Source of the DNA: Alphaproteobacteria bacterium | Lineage (GTDB): Bacteria > Pseudomonadota > Alphaproteobacteria > JAGPBS01 | Assembly: GCA_018063245.1 (NCBI GenBank) | Contig: JAGPBS010000005.1 | Location: 1-52,954 of the forward strand | DNA length: 52,954 nt | Direction: 5' to 3' | Shown here: one piece after another, positions 7,317 to 16,474 of the stretch | Layout: each line of letters opens with the position of its first letter | Position numbering within the stretch: position 1 is the first letter of the stretch | Program-made: the position numbers and the translations under genes | The notes under the pieces: generated by a model | Told to the model about the DNA's origin: nothing | The model's input: only the letters and a program-made list of their open reading frames with translations | Databases searched by the model: none

Positions 7317-10300
7317 ATGGCAAGCATCTCACAAACTGTTATTACACCACAAACAGAATTTACATTTCACTTTTACAAAATTCAGTCTTTCTCAAATTCA
7401 ACAAAGGAATCTCGGTTTCATTTTCAAAAAAGAGTCCAATCAGAAACATTAAGCCTTGATGCCTTCTTAAATCTACTCACCGGAAAAAAGGCATTTCTCT
7501 ATACGCGAACTGTTATTTATGTAGGAGCTCTCGAACTCGGTCGCATTAATATCGACAGTGAAATGGGTGATTTGAGATATTTTTTGGAAGCCATGTATCA
7601 TATGGTGCCCGGAAAAATCCTTCCAGAATCATCTCATCTAACTGAAAAAGAATCGAAAAAAGTCGATTTTGCAAAAGCCACTACATTATTAAATACACTC
7701 ATACCGCTATTTGCTAAGCCTGAATTTGCAAAACACACACAACTTCAAGCTTTGGTTAATTATTTTGTTGGTTATCTTTGTACGTATGGCATTGGCTATT
7801 CAAAAGACTTAGAGATTGCCACTAAATTCTATGATAATGCAATAACGTTAGACTATGTAGAAGCCCATACTTTAAAAGCGCTCCTTGAGTTAGAGAAAGA
7901 AAACTTCATCCCAAATATTGAGCTTTATGAGAGCAAAGCAAAAATGGACGCCCTCAAAAAGAAGCTCGGACCAAATAGCAATATGGTTATATGGCTTTTT
8001 AATAGAAGCACGAGCGCCTCTCTAGGTTTTCACACAGCAAGTAAAAACGGCTCTCTACTGTCTCTTCAAGAACTTGCACATCATTATACTGGCGCGATGG
8101 TTGCACAACATTTAGATTATGCAGTCGCAAATTACGCTTTAGCAATTGAAAATGGCGCAACAAACCTAATCCCTCGACACGCCTATTATAAACACTATTA
8201 CTGTAAGGTAAAAACGACTGACAAAAACACCCTAAAAAAAGAGCTCATCAAATTAATCAATATTCTGGAAAGAGCCGCAAAAGCAGGTACACCTGAGACT
8301 TACTTATATTTAGGACACCTTTATAGAGATGGCGCAGGTGTCACTCAAAGCAACCCAAAGGCATTGGACTATTATTATAGAGCCGCAGATCATCATTTCA
8401 GTGAGGCATATCCTGCAATTATAAGACTTAAAACAAAATGCAGTACCCCAGCTGATATCAAAGAAGCGATAAGATTATTTGGCAAATGGATGCGCGTTAA
8501 CCAAAAAGAACTTCAAATTCAGGAAGAAACAAAACTTAAAATTGAATTTAAAACACGGCTAACAAAGACTCTCATGGCCACCTTATACGTATTTACAGAA
8601 GAAGACTATTCGACCTCCATACAAGACCTGCAAAAAGCGATACTAAAATATAACATAGAGCCCGGGGTCGAAATCCCAAAAACGCTTGCTGAAGCCAAAA
8701 CAAAACTTCGAAGACAAGATCACTTATGGGATCGACTTTCTCCTGAAACACAGATCCCAATTTCTAGGCTTTTTGATCAAATTGGCCCCCTTAGAAAGGC
8801 ACAAATTATGGATTTCTGCCTTCCTCTTTTAGCTGACTTTAAAAGGCATGTCGATTTATTTGAAGATACATCTAGCAAAAGATTATCAGCTGATAGTCTA
8901 TTCGAATTTCTAAAATCAAAAATACCTGGTTTTGGAACAATGGAAAGAGAAAAACCATTGCTTCTTATTCTATCAAGCCTTTCAGTCTCTGAATTTCTTG
9001 CTCTTAGAAGGCTGCTAAATGATCAGGATATTATTGAGGAATATATAGACGCTGTTGCCCTGTACAAGTGGGAAGATAAAAATGCCATAAGGCAAGTTCA
9101 CCAGAGTCTTATTCTCCGTCAATTAAGATTTGCGAGGGTCACAGAGTTAGACTGTGAAAGCATTCTCCCAGGACAGTCCCAAATTTCGTCAGAACTGCGA
9201 CTGCTTGCATCAGAAGGTATCCAAAGGATGATGTATCAAGCTGAGAATGATGATAAACAGATTCGAAAAAGCAATAGTTTTATCGAAGTGATTTGGCTTG
9301 CGATTGACAGATCCTACCTGAATAAAAACTACCTTGCAAGCAAGAAAATTGGATATTTAACACTAACTGATTATCAAGAAATTCTGATGTATTTCTATAC
9401 AAACTGCACAAGATTGATACAGAGTACGCCTCATTTAAAAGAAAAATGCCGCATTGAACTTTTAGCTCTGCCTCTCAGTCAGGCTATCGATATTCTAGAG
9501 GGCATATGTTCACTGGGTCTCAGCATTACCCCATTCAAAGAGATTTTTTCAACAGCTATAAAACGCAAAGTTGGCGTAAAATTCGAGCGCAATCTGGAAC
9601 CCAAAATGAACCAACTTCAAAGAATGATGGAAGAATTGCTAAAAGAATTCAATCATGAAAAATTGGAAGCAGATAAAAAGGAAAAAGAAGCAAAAAATCG
9701 TGAAGCAGCTCTTGCACAACAACAAAAGTTAGAGCAAGTCAGAGCAAATTTGTGGCAGAAAATACAAGACGAAACAAGTGCAGATATTCAAGCCTCTTCT
9801 GAATATTTAGAATCTGCAAAAGACCTTTCTCTAGCGATCAGAATTGAAGCTGAGGAAGTTCTGGCTTTGATGACTGAATTGAATATAACAATTCAAGCAA
9901 CTAAAGCTTACAGCAATGATTTAAAACAAAAATTGACGGAGCTTAAAAAACGACTCTACACCCTGATCAAAGTTGAAAAAGGCACCGTGAATGAAAATGC
10001 CATAACGACCTTCATTAACCCTGTAGCTTCGGTAAACTTCAAAAAGGAAATTCTAGAGAGCCATGCAACTCTTGAAGAAAGCAATAAAGCACGCCAGGAA
10101 AAAGTAAAGGTTATTACGACAGAGAAAGCCGAAAAACAGAGACAATATCAAGAAGCGCAAGAGACTGCTGGAAAGATTGAAAGTGCTCAAAAATCAGATA
10201 GTTCTTCAAGTGATGACGATAAAGAAACAGCTTTGAGTACACAAAAGTCAATTGCTTCTTTTAAAGAAAAAAGGGCAAAGCAAATCTTTCACGCCCAAGA

Positions 10301-10538
10301 TGATGAATTCGCAGGCAATGCTGTTCGCCTTCTGAATATTCTCAATGACGCTGAGTCCTTTAACGATATTGTAAATCAAGCCACACACGGAGATGATCTG
10401 CACGATTTAAAAGCAGAAGATCATAAAATATATGGCACTCGCTATGCATTGAGAGTTAATGATCAATTCAGAATCACTTTCTATTGGTATGAAAATAAAG
10501 CTCATCTAGTTTGGTTTGGTGATTATCATACAAAATAA
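7317..10538 (+). CDS. Giant Sel1-repeat/coiled-coil protein with C-terminal HigB-like toxin domain
   Basis: From the ATG at 7317 the product has 1073 residues. Sel1-like (TPR-type) units lie in the first third, for example 'YFVGYLCTYGIGYSKDLEIA' and 'TYLYLGHLYRDGAGVTQSN'. A long Lys/Glu/Gln-rich coiled coil follows around residues 760-830, and more helical, charged sequence continues to about 985. The last ~89 residues match the HigB/RelE-superfamily killer pattern: 'LHDLKAEDHKIYGTRYALRV', 'NDQFRITFYWYE' and a terminal 'GDYH'. Such domains are ribosome-dependent mRNA endonucleases. No HigA-type antitoxin follows; a separate RelBE pair does. The frame is open back to 7230, but that stretch is AT-rich and has no ribosome binding site. 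A role as a secreted or polymorphic toxin is inference. Confidence 0.75.
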   Translation: MASISQTVITPQTEFTFHFYKIQSFSNSTKESRFHFQKRVQSETLSLDAFLNLLTGKKAFLYTRTVIYVGALELGRINIDSEMGDLRYFLEAMYHMVPGKILPESSHLTEKESKKVDFAKATTLLNTLIPLFAKPEFAKHTQLQALVNYFVGYLCTYGIGYSKDLEIATKFYDNAITLDYVEAHTLKALLELEKENFIPNIELYESKAKMDALKKKLGPNSNMVIWLFNRSTSASLGFHTASKNGSLLSLQELAHHYTGAMVAQHLDYAVANYALAIENGATNLIPRHAYYKHYYCKVKTTDKNTLKKELIKLINILERAAKAGTPETYLYLGHLYRDGAGVTQSNPKALDYYYRAADHHFSEAYPAIIRLKTKCSTPADIKEAIRLFGKWMRVNQKELQIQEETKLKIEFKTRLTKTLMATLYVFTEEDYSTSIQDLQKAILKYNIEPGVEIPKTLAEAKTKLRRQDHLWDRLSPETQIPISRLFDQIGPLRKAQIMDFCLPLLADFKRHVDLFEDTSSKRLSADSLFEFLKSKIPGFGTMEREKPLLLILSSLSVSEFLALRRLLNDQDIIEEYIDAVALYKWEDKNAIRQVHQSLILRQLRFARVTELDCESILPGQSQISSELRLLASEGIQRMMYQAENDDKQIRKSNSFIEVIWLAIDRSYLNKNYLASKKIGYLTLTDYQEILMYFYTNCTRLIQSTPHLKEKCRIELLALPLSQAIDILEGICSLGLSITPFKEIFSTAIKRKVGVKFERNLEPKMNQLQRMMEELLKEFNHEKLEADKKEKEAKNREAALAQQQKLEQVRANLWQKIQDETSADIQASSEYLESAKDLSLAIRIEAEEVLALMTELNITIQATKAYSNDLKQKLTELKKRLYTLIKVEKGTVNENAITTFINPVASVNFKKEILESHATLEESNKARQEKVKVITTEKAEKQRQYQEAQETAGKIESAQKSDSSSSDDDKETALSTQKSIASFKEKRAKQIFHAQDDEFAGNAVRLLNILNDAESFNDIVNQATHGDDLHDLKAEDHKIYGTRYALRVNDQFRITFYWYENKAHLVWFGDYHTK

Positions 10539-10590
10539 TTGCCAAGGGCCGAATTTCAAAGAATTTTGAAAAGTTAGAGTCAGTGACAAT

Positions 10591-10627
10591 TTGACAAGAT
10601 GATACATAAGTGTTACACTTATAACAC
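10591..10627 (+). promoter_or_regulatory. relBE promoter with overlapping operator palindrome
   Basis: A consensus TTGACA (10591-10596) lies 17 bases before a -10-like TACACT (10614-10619). The inverted repeat GTGTTA-6-TAACAC (10610-10627) covers the -10. This is the expected layout for autorepression by a ribbon-helix-helix antitoxin-toxin complex. The sites are seen; binding is inferred. Confidence 0.55.
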
Positions 10628-10650
10628 AAACCAATATGAGGAGATTGACT

Positions 10651-10872
10651 ATGGTGACCAAAAACCCAAGGATTAACATTACTTTTGATAGGCCTGTTGC
10701 ATCTTTGCTCTCAAAACTTGCAGAAAGTGAGCATAAATCTTTATCTGGCCTTGTAAGAGAATTAACGCTAGAAGCACTTGAGCTACGTGAAGACTTTCAA
10801 CTGTCAAAAATAGCAAAAGCTCTAGACAAAAAAAATGCTAAAACTGTGAATCATGATGACGCTTGGAAATGA
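10651..10872 (+). CDS. relB: Ribbon-helix-helix antitoxin (RelB/DinJ-like)
   Basis: The product has 73 residues. The N-terminal ribbon-helix-helix pattern is 'PRINITFDRPVASLLSKLA' followed by 'SLSGLVRELTLEALELRED'; the C-terminal tail is polar and would wrap the toxin. ATG 10651 is chosen over an in-frame ATG at 10636 because GAGGAG (10638-10643) sits 7 bases before it and overlaps the earlier ATG. The stop overlaps the toxin start (ATGA), so the two are translationally coupled. The protein should neutralise the RelE-type toxin and repress the operon at the upstream palindrome. Confidence 0.82.
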   Translation: MVTKNPRINITFDRPVASLLSKLAESEHKSLSGLVRELTLEALELREDFQLSKIAKALDKKNAKTVNHDDAWK

Positions 10873-11132
10873 CTTTTGAAATCAGATATTTAGAAGAAGT
10901 CGTCGAAGAGCATATTCCTAACTTACCTTCTAGCGCAAAGGCCCTCATCAAAAAGGTAATCGAAGACAGGCTTACCGTTAACCCTATCGCCTTCGGAAAA
11001 CCGCTCCGATACAGTCTAAAAGGTCATAGACGATTACGTGTAAGCGACTATAGGATTGTCTATCGTATTGACGACAAGATTGTTATCATTATCGCTATAA
11101 TGCATCGAAAAGATGTTTATGAGGACATTTAA
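10869..11132 (+). CDS. relE: RelE/ParE-family toxin
   Basis: This 87-residue toxin has the RelE fold pattern: an N-terminal strand 'FEIRYLEEVVEEHIPNLP', two helices, then 'GKPLRYSLKGHRRLRVSDYRIVYRID' and a final strand ending in 'AIMHRKDVYED'. The basic core (Lys/Arg/His in GHRRLRVSDYR) and the His-Arg near the C terminus are typical of the ribosome-dependent mRNase group. It overlaps the antitoxin by four bases. Whether it cuts mRNA (RelE) or poisons gyrase (ParE) cannot be settled by eye. It is convergent with parB, with only 8 bases between the stops. Confidence 0.83.
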   Translation: MTFEIRYLEEVVEEHIPNLPSSAKALIKKVIEDRLTVNPIAFGKPLRYSLKGHRRLRVSDYRIVYRIDDKIVIIIAIMHRKDVYEDI

Positions 11133-11140
11133 AACAAGCG

Positions 11141-12160
11141 CTACAAGCGGGGCATCTCTTCAAAACTTGTGAGCAATTCAACCAATTTCGAGAGCTCCTC
11201 TGCCTTTGTAAAATGAATTGTAAACTTGCCTTTTCCTGCATGATTTTGTATCTGAACAGGCATTCTGATCTTATGGGAAACTTCATCCGCAAGCCCTTGA
11301 AATTCAGCCTTGATTTGCTCTAAGGATGAGTCTGTTTCATCAGAGTCTTTTTGGACATCATCACCGCTTTTAATCATCTTTTTGATGAGCGCCTCAGTTT
11401 GGCGAACAGAGAGCTCCTTTGTCACAACTTGTTCTGCAATCGCCTCCATTTGATCGCCAGCGCCTAAAAGTGCACGGGCATGACCAAATGATAATTTCCC
11501 ATCGCGGACATACTGCTTCACGATGAGAGAAAGATCATTCAATCGCAGAATATTCGCAACATGACTTCTGCTTTTTCCAACAATTTCAGCCAATTCCGCC
11601 TGCGTATGACCAAAATCATCCACTAATTTTTGATAGGCTTCTGATTCTTCAATTGCATTCAAATCTTGACGTTGAATATTTTCAATCAAAGCGATTCTGA
11701 GTGCTTCCTGATCTGTAATATCGCGTATCAACACAGGAACTTCAGAAAGACCTGCAATCAAACTTGCGCGCCAGCGACGCTCACCAGCGATAATTTCATA
11801 CTCATTACCTGAAATAGACCGAACCAAAATGGGCTGCAAGACACCATTCTGCCCAATTGATTGAGCCAATTCTTCCAAAGCTTCTTGAGAAAAATCATGA
11901 CGCGGCTGAAAACGACCCGCTTTTAGAGAGCCAATTGGCAAATTGACCACTTGAATTCCCTTTAGGGTAATAAGCTCAGACTTTTGCGCTGTCTCTGCCA
12001 AATAAATGGGCTGATCACTTGGATCAGTTGACGCTCCCCCTTCCTTAACATCTTCTGGCAACTGAGCAGCAACCGCAATGGCTGCCTCACCAAAAAGAGC
12101 ATCGAGCCCGCGACCTAATCTTTTTGCTGGTTGTTTTTCAATTGATTTTTCTGTTGTCAT
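11141..12160 (-). CDS. parB: Chromosome partitioning protein ParB
   Basis: The product has 339 residues. The N terminus 'RLGRGLDALFGE' is the typical ParA-activating tail. The ParB/Srx CTP-binding domain contains 'GERRWRASLIAGLSEVPV' and 'ALIENIQRQDLNAIEE'. A helix-turn-helix around 'HTQAELAEIVGKSRSHVANILRL' reads parS, and the C-terminal ~50 residues form the dimerisation domain. It loads at parS and spreads as a CTP clamp to organise and segregate the origin region. Its ATG overlaps the parA stop by four bases. Two parS-like sites occur in this window (13547-13562 and 15627-15642). Confidence 0.95.
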   Translation of the reverse strand: MTTEKSIEKQPAKRLGRGLDALFGEAAIAVAAQLPEDVKEGGASTDPSDQPIYLAETAQKSELITLKGIQVVNLPIGSLKAGRFQPRHDFSQEALEELAQSIGQNGVLQPILVRSISGNEYEIIAGERRWRASLIAGLSEVPVLIRDITDQEALRIALIENIQRQDLNAIEESEAYQKLVDDFGHTQAELAEIVGKSRSHVANILRLNDLSLIVKQYVRDGKLSFGHARALLGAGDQMEAIAEQVVTKELSVRQTEALIKKMIKSGDDVQKDSDETDSSLEQIKAEFQGLADEVSHKIRMPVQIQNHAGKGKFTIHFTKAEELSKLVELLTSFEEMPRL

Positions 12161-12930
12161 GCGCTTATTCTCATTTGTTCTGATTTTAATAATTCACTTG
12201 CTAAATACATATAGGCTCTAGATCCAGGACAATTCAGATCATAAAGCAAAACAGGCTTTCCGTGCGATGGGGCTTCTGACACTCTTACATTACGCGGAAT
12301 GACAGTTTTAAACACCTTTTCGCCGAAATGCTCCCGCACATCCTCTTCAACCTGTTCTGATAACTTATTACGACGGTCATACATTGTCAAGACAACACCT
12401 AACAAATCAAGCCTTGCATTAAAGGAAGCCTTCACGCGCTGAACTGTCTGCATTAAAAAACTAAGCCCTTCTAATGCATAAAACTCACACTGTAAAGGAA
12501 CAAGGACACGATCTGATGCTGTTAAAGCATTTAATGTCAAAAAACCCAAGGCAGGAGGGCAATCAATGAGGACATAATCAAAAGGTATCTGCGCTTTCGA
12601 GAGGGCATCTTTCAAACGATATTCACGTCTTGTCGCATCAACTAACTCTACCTCTGCTCCGCAAAGCTCTGAATTGGCTGTGACAATGAATAAATTCGGT
12701 ATTTCTGTTTTCATTGCTGCTTCTTGGATAGTCGCATCGCCAAAAACCACATCATAAGAGCCAATTTTACGCGCTGATTGAGGCAAGCCCAAGCCTGTTG
12801 ATGCATTTCCCTGAGGATCCAGATCTATCAACAAAACAGTTTTGCCACAAGCAGCCAAAGCTGTTGCTAGATTAACTGTTGTTGTTGTCTTCCCAACACC
12901 GCCTTTTTGATTTGCTATCGATATAATCAT
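12157..12930 (-). CDS. parA: Chromosome partitioning ATPase ParA
   Basis: The product has 257 residues, the usual size for chromosomal ParA/Soj. The deviant Walker A motif 'NQKGGVGKTTTTVNLATALA' is near the N terminus, with 'LLIDLDPQGNASTGLG' (Walker A') and 'YVLIDCPPALGFLT' (Walker B) following. ParA binds DNA non-specifically as an ATP dimer and moves ParB-parS complexes. It follows rsmG by 55 bases and is coupled to parB, the standard mnmG-rsmG-parA-parB order. Confidence 0.96.
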   Translation of the reverse strand: MIISIANQKGGVGKTTTTVNLATALAACGKTVLLIDLDPQGNASTGLGLPQSARKIGSYDVVFGDATIQEAAMKTEIPNLFIVTANSELCGAEVELVDATRREYRLKDALSKAQIPFDYVLIDCPPALGFLTLNALTASDRVLVPLQCEFYALEGLSFLMQTVQRVKASFNARLDLLGVVLTMYDRRNKLSEQVEEDVREHFGEKVFKTVIPRNVRVSEAPSHGKPVLLYDLNCPGSRAYMYLASELLKSEQMRISA

Positions 12931-12985
12931 CTATCCCCCTTGGCCTTATCATTATTGTTCGTCCAGAAGTCATACTTAACAACTA

Positions 12986-13615
12986 TTATTTTAGCTTAAC
13001 AAGATTATCAAGATATAAAATAGATCCATCTGAACTGACCTTTGATGGATAAAGTCTATCATTGAATTGCCAATTTTTCCTAGCGTCTTTTATCTCATCT
13101 TGAATTTTTTTCCCTTTTAAGAAATAACAGGCTCCTCCAGCTTTCAAAACTGGAGCCGACCAAGAAAGCAACAGAGATAGATCAGCACAGGCCCTACTCA
13201 CCACGATATCCGCCGATGATCGCGGTAAATCTTCAATACGACAATGATGAATCGTCACAGACAGACCCAATGCTCGCTTCACAGCAGCCAGAAAATGAGA
13301 CTTGCGCTCATCACTTTCAACCAAATGGATATTTGTAAAACCTGCGCAGGCCAAAACCAAGCCAGGAAACCCTGCCCCAGATCCAAAATCATAGATAAAG
13401 GCATCTTTGTTCTTGATAAAAGAAATCAATTGCAATGAATCATAGAAATGGCGCCCCCAAATGTCATCTAATGTCGCATTTGAAATCAGATTAATCTGCC
13501 TTTGCCATTTGACCAACAGATCAGCATAGTCTCTTAATCGATCCAATGTTTCACGTGGAACATCTTCCTCCCTCACCATATTTTCAATTTTTTCAATGAC
13601 TTGTCTATAGGTCAT
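12986..13615 (-). CDS. rsmG: 16S rRNA m7G527 methyltransferase RsmG (GidB)
   Basis: The product has 209 residues. The N terminus has '[20 protein letters not shown]', and the SAM-binding loop is '[16 protein letters not shown]' with '[13 protein letters not shown]' next, all standard for RsmG. It methylates G527 of 16S rRNA; loss gives low-level streptomycin resistance in many bacteria. The start overlaps the mnmG stop by four bases (ATGA). Codons for 'DVPRET' near the N terminus contain a 15/16 match to parS, a site conserved in rsmG of many bacteria. Confidence 0.95.
   Translation of the reverse strand: MTYRQVIEKIENMVREEDVPRETLDRLRDYADLLVKWQRQINLISNATLDDIWGRHFYDSLQLISFIKNKDAFIYDFGSGAGFPGLVLACAGFTNIHLVESDERKSHFLAAVKRALGLSVTIHHCRIEDLPRSSADIVVSRACADLSLLLSWSAPVLKAGGACYFLKGKKIQDEIKDARKNWQFNDRLYPSKVSSDGSILYLDNLVKLK
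13547..13562. promoter_or_regulatory. parS site within rsmG (15/16 match)
   Basis: TGTTTCACGTGGAACA differs from the ParB-binding consensus TGTTTCACGTGAAACA at one base. It lies in the 5' part of rsmG, close to parA-parB. ParB binding is inferred from the sequence match. Confidence 0.75.
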
Positions 13616-15576
13616 GATGCAATAGGGAGCGACTGAGGTAACTGGTGAAGAGATCCCTTCTTAATATACTTCAAAAGAGCCATCACCGCTGCTGGTGTGA
13701 TCCCAGGAATCCTAGATGCTGCTGCAATTGTTTCTGGTCTTACCGCCATAAACTTAGCCTTCACTTCATTTGATAAAGATCCAACCTGTGCATAATCTAA
13801 ATCTGCAGGGATCTTGAGAGCCTCATCTGAACGATAAGACTGAATATCAGACTCTTGGCGATCTAAATAGCTCCGATATTTCGCATCAATTTCGATTTGC
13901 TCTAAAATTTGAGAATCATACTTCTTGAATTCTGGCCAAGTCCCTAAACAGAAATCCATTGTCACATCAGGATAAGCAAGGAGCTCCAGAGCATTTCTCT
14001 TCACACCATCAAGTTTCATCTTAACACCCAATGCTTGAGCCTGATTCGGCGTCAAATGAACGGCCGAAAAATCATTTGTTGCTCGGCTCAAAAGCGATGA
14101 CTTAGCCTGAAATGCACACGCTCTTTCTGAATGAACACAACCAATCTCAATCCCTTTTTGTGTGAGGCGCGTATCAGCATTATCAGCGCGCAACGTCAGC
14201 CTATACTCAGCACGTGATGTAAACATGCGGTATGGCTCAGTTGTTCCCTTTGTGATCAAATCATCAATCATCACGCCAATGTAAGCCTCTGATCGGCTCA
14301 AGGTAAATTCTTTTGATGAACCAGATGCCTTCAATGAGGCATTAATACCTGCGATAAGCCCTTGGGCTGCGGCCTCTTCATAACCTGTGGTTCCATTAAT
14401 TTGCCCTGCTAAGAACAGGCCTGGGACCTTATGAAGCTCCAAAGTTGCTTTCAACTCACGCGGATCAACATAATCATATTCAATGGCATAACCTGGCCTT
14501 ATCATCTCTGCATTTTCGAGCCCTGGGATATTTTTGAGTATCTCTAATTGAATTTCTTTTGGCAATGATGTTGAGATCCCATTTGGATAGACTGTTGAAT
14601 CATCCAAACCTTCTGGCTCCAAAAAGATCTGATGACGCTCTTTATCTGCAAATCGCATGATTTTATCTTCGATAGAAGGACAATAACGTGGCCCAATACT
14701 CTTAATCTGACCAGAATACATTGGAGACTGCAAAATATTCTCTTGAATCAAAGCATGAACTTCAGGGCTTGTATAGGTCAAGTAACAAGGAATTTGAGGC
14801 GTTGTTATTTCCTTTGTCAAATATGAAAAAGGCACTGGGGGATCATCCCCATGCTGCTCTTCTAGAATTGACCAATTGATTGTCTTGCCTTCGAGTCTTG
14901 GCGGGGTCCCTGTTTTTAAACGACCCATATTGAGCTTTAAAGAATAAAGAAAGTCAGCCAATTCAATAGATGGATTTTCATCGATCCGTCCAGCCGGGAA
15001 AATATCTGTCCCCATATGAATGAGGCCTTTTAAAAAAGTTCCTGTTGTAATAACAACTGCACCAGCCTTAAACTCTGCGCCATCCTCAGTCACAACACCC
15101 TGAACAGCACCAGCATCAGAAACAAGCAATTTTCCTGCAGGCTTTGCAATAATCTCTAAATTTGAATAATCCGCTAAAAGATTCTGAATTGCTTCCTTAT
15201 ACAATTTACGATCCGCCTGCGCCCGTGGACCTTGCACTGCAGGGCCTTTACTCTTATTCAAAATCCGAAATTGAATACCACCACGATCAATTGCTTTTGC
15301 CATAATCCCATCAAGCGCATCAATCTCACGAACCAAATGACCTTTGCCAAGCCCTCCGATGGCAGGATTACATGACATCTCTCCAATTGTCTCATATTTA
15401 TGTGTAATCAAAGCAACATGCCCACCCATGCGTGCGGCTGCAGCTGCAGCTTCTGAACCCGCGTGACCGCCACCAATAATAATCACATCATAATGAGTTC
15501 TGCTTGATGATTTGAATGGAGTTGAGTCTAAAGACATGAGATGTTCCGTGATTAAATGCTTATAAAGTTCAGTCAT
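13612..15576 (-). CDS. mnmG: tRNA uridine-34 carboxymethylaminomethyl enzyme MnmG (GidA)
   Basis: The product has 654 residues; the family is usually 620-640, and the first ~14-30 residues may be extra. The FAD-binding motif '[22 protein letters not shown]' begins about residue 30. '[24 protein letters not shown]' and '[12 protein letters not shown]' are diagnostic. With MnmE it builds the cmnm5 modification at U34 of several tRNAs. The in-frame ATG at 15537 is an alternative start. mnmE is not in the window. The gene heads the mnmG-rsmG-parA-parB block and lies just downstream of a perfect parS. Confidence 0.95.
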   Translation of the reverse strand: MTELYKHLITEHLMSLDSTPFKSSSRTHYDVIIIGGGHAGSEAAAAAARMGGHVALITHKYETIGEMSCNPAIGGLGKGHLVREIDALDGIMAKAIDRGGIQFRILNKSKGPAVQGPRAQADRKLYKEAIQNLLADYSNLEIIAKPAGKLLVSDAGAVQGVVTEDGAEFKAGAVVITTGTFLKGLIHMGTDIFPAGRIDENPSIELADFLYSLKLNMGRLKTGTPPRLEGKTINWSILEEQHGDDPPVPFSYLTKEITTPQIPCYLTYTSPEVHALIQENILQSPMYSGQIKSIGPRYCPSIEDKIMRFADKERHQIFLEPEGLDDSTVYPNGISTSLPKEIQLEILKNIPGLENAEMIRPGYAIEYDYVDPRELKATLELHKVPGLFLAGQINGTTGYEEAAAQGLIAGINASLKASGSSKEFTLSRSEAYIGVMIDDLITKGTTEPYRMFTSRAEYRLTLRADNADTRLTQKGIEIGCVHSERACAFQAKSSLLSRATNDFSAVHLTPNQAQALGVKMKLDGVKRNALELLAYPDVTMDFCLGTWPEFKKYDSQILEQIEIDAKYRSYLDRQESDIQSYRSDEALKIPADLDYAQVGSLSNEVKAKFMAVRPETIAAASRIPGITPAAVMALLKYIKKGSLHQLPQSLPIAS

Positions 15577-15626
15577 TCTATAATATTAAAGACTAAAATT
15601 CAATCTCTTTTCATTTTCAAAAAATT

Positions 15627-15642
15627 TGTTTCACGTGAAACA
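15627..15642. promoter_or_regulatory. Perfect parS site
   Basis: TGTTTCACGTGAAACA is an exact 16-bp palindromic match to the bacterial chromosomal parS consensus. It sits in the gap between znuB and mnmG, 4.5 kb from the end of parB and 27 kb from the putative origin. It is expected to be the main ParB loading site. Confidence 0.92.
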
Positions 15643-15646
15643 CTTT

Positions 15647-16474
15647 TTATGTCTTCTTTGACTTTTTTGCTAAATGACTCCAGTGCGCATAAAAAGATTT
15701 CCCTATCGAAAGAGCAAAGAAAATGACAGCTGCGGCAAAGACAATTGATGGGCCTGTGGGTGTATTAAAATAATAAGAAGCTCCTATGCCAGAAATATTT
15801 GCAAAAATTGCGACAATCGAGGCGCCAATTGCCATTCTTTCAGGCGTTGAAGAGAAAGAATGAGCTGTTGCTGCGGGAATAATAAAGAGAGCTGTGATGA
15901 GCAAAACACCTACAATTTTAACAGCAAAAGCAATGATGAGAACCAACGCAAGCAGGAGGAAAAATTTGTATTTTTTTACAGGTATATTCTCAGACAATGC
16001 AATGTCTTCAGAGAGCGACATCGCGATTAATTTTGTCCAACTGAAATAGAGAATGAGATAAGTGATTGCAGCACCTGCATAGATAAAAATGAGATCTTGC
16101 ATTGTTAATGATAAAATATCACCAAGCAAAAAAGTCATTAAATTCAATTTTTGAGACGGCAAAAGAGAGAGTAAAATTAAACCTGATGATAAGCACGTAT
16201 GTGAGGCAATTCCCAGATAAGTATCGGTTGCTAGCATCTTAAATTTATCAGCCCATAGTAAGAAAAGAGCAATTGCAAAAGAAACTGACAAGATCGTCAA
16301 AAAGGGATCGATTTTCATATAAATTCCAAGGCCTACACCCAAAAGTGCACTATGAGAAATCGCATCACCAAAAAAGGCCATTTTTCGCCAAATAACAAAA
16401 CAACCTAACGGCCCTGCAATTAAAGAAAGGCCTATACCTCCAAGTAATGCATATAATAAAAAATGATCTATCAT
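15647..16474 (-). CDS. znuB: Zinc ABC transporter permease ZnuB
   Basis: This 275-residue integral membrane protein of the ABC-3 family has about eight hydrophobic segments. The start 'MIDHFLLYALLGGIGLSLIAGPLG' and the block 'FFGDAISHSALLGVGLG' are typical of ZnuB/ZurM permeases. It forms the membrane channel for Zn2+ import with ZnuC (ATPase) and ZnuA (periplasmic binder). Its ATG overlaps the znuC stop by four bases. A manganese or iron role is possible for this family, but the ZnuA-like binder with a His-rich loop favours zinc. Confidence 0.9.
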   Translation of the reverse strand: MIDHFLLYALLGGIGLSLIAGPLGCFVIWRKMAFFGDAISHSALLGVGLGIYMKIDPFLTILSVSFAIALFLLWADKFKMLATDTYLGIASHTCLSSGLILLSLLPSQKLNLMTFLLGDILSLTMQDLIFIYAGAAITYLILYFSWTKLIAMSLSEDIALSENIPVKKYKFFLLLALVLIIAFAVKIVGVLLITALFIIPAATAHSFSSTPERMAIGASIVAIFANISGIGASYYFNTPTGPSIVFAAAVIFFALSIGKSFYAHWSHLAKKSKKT

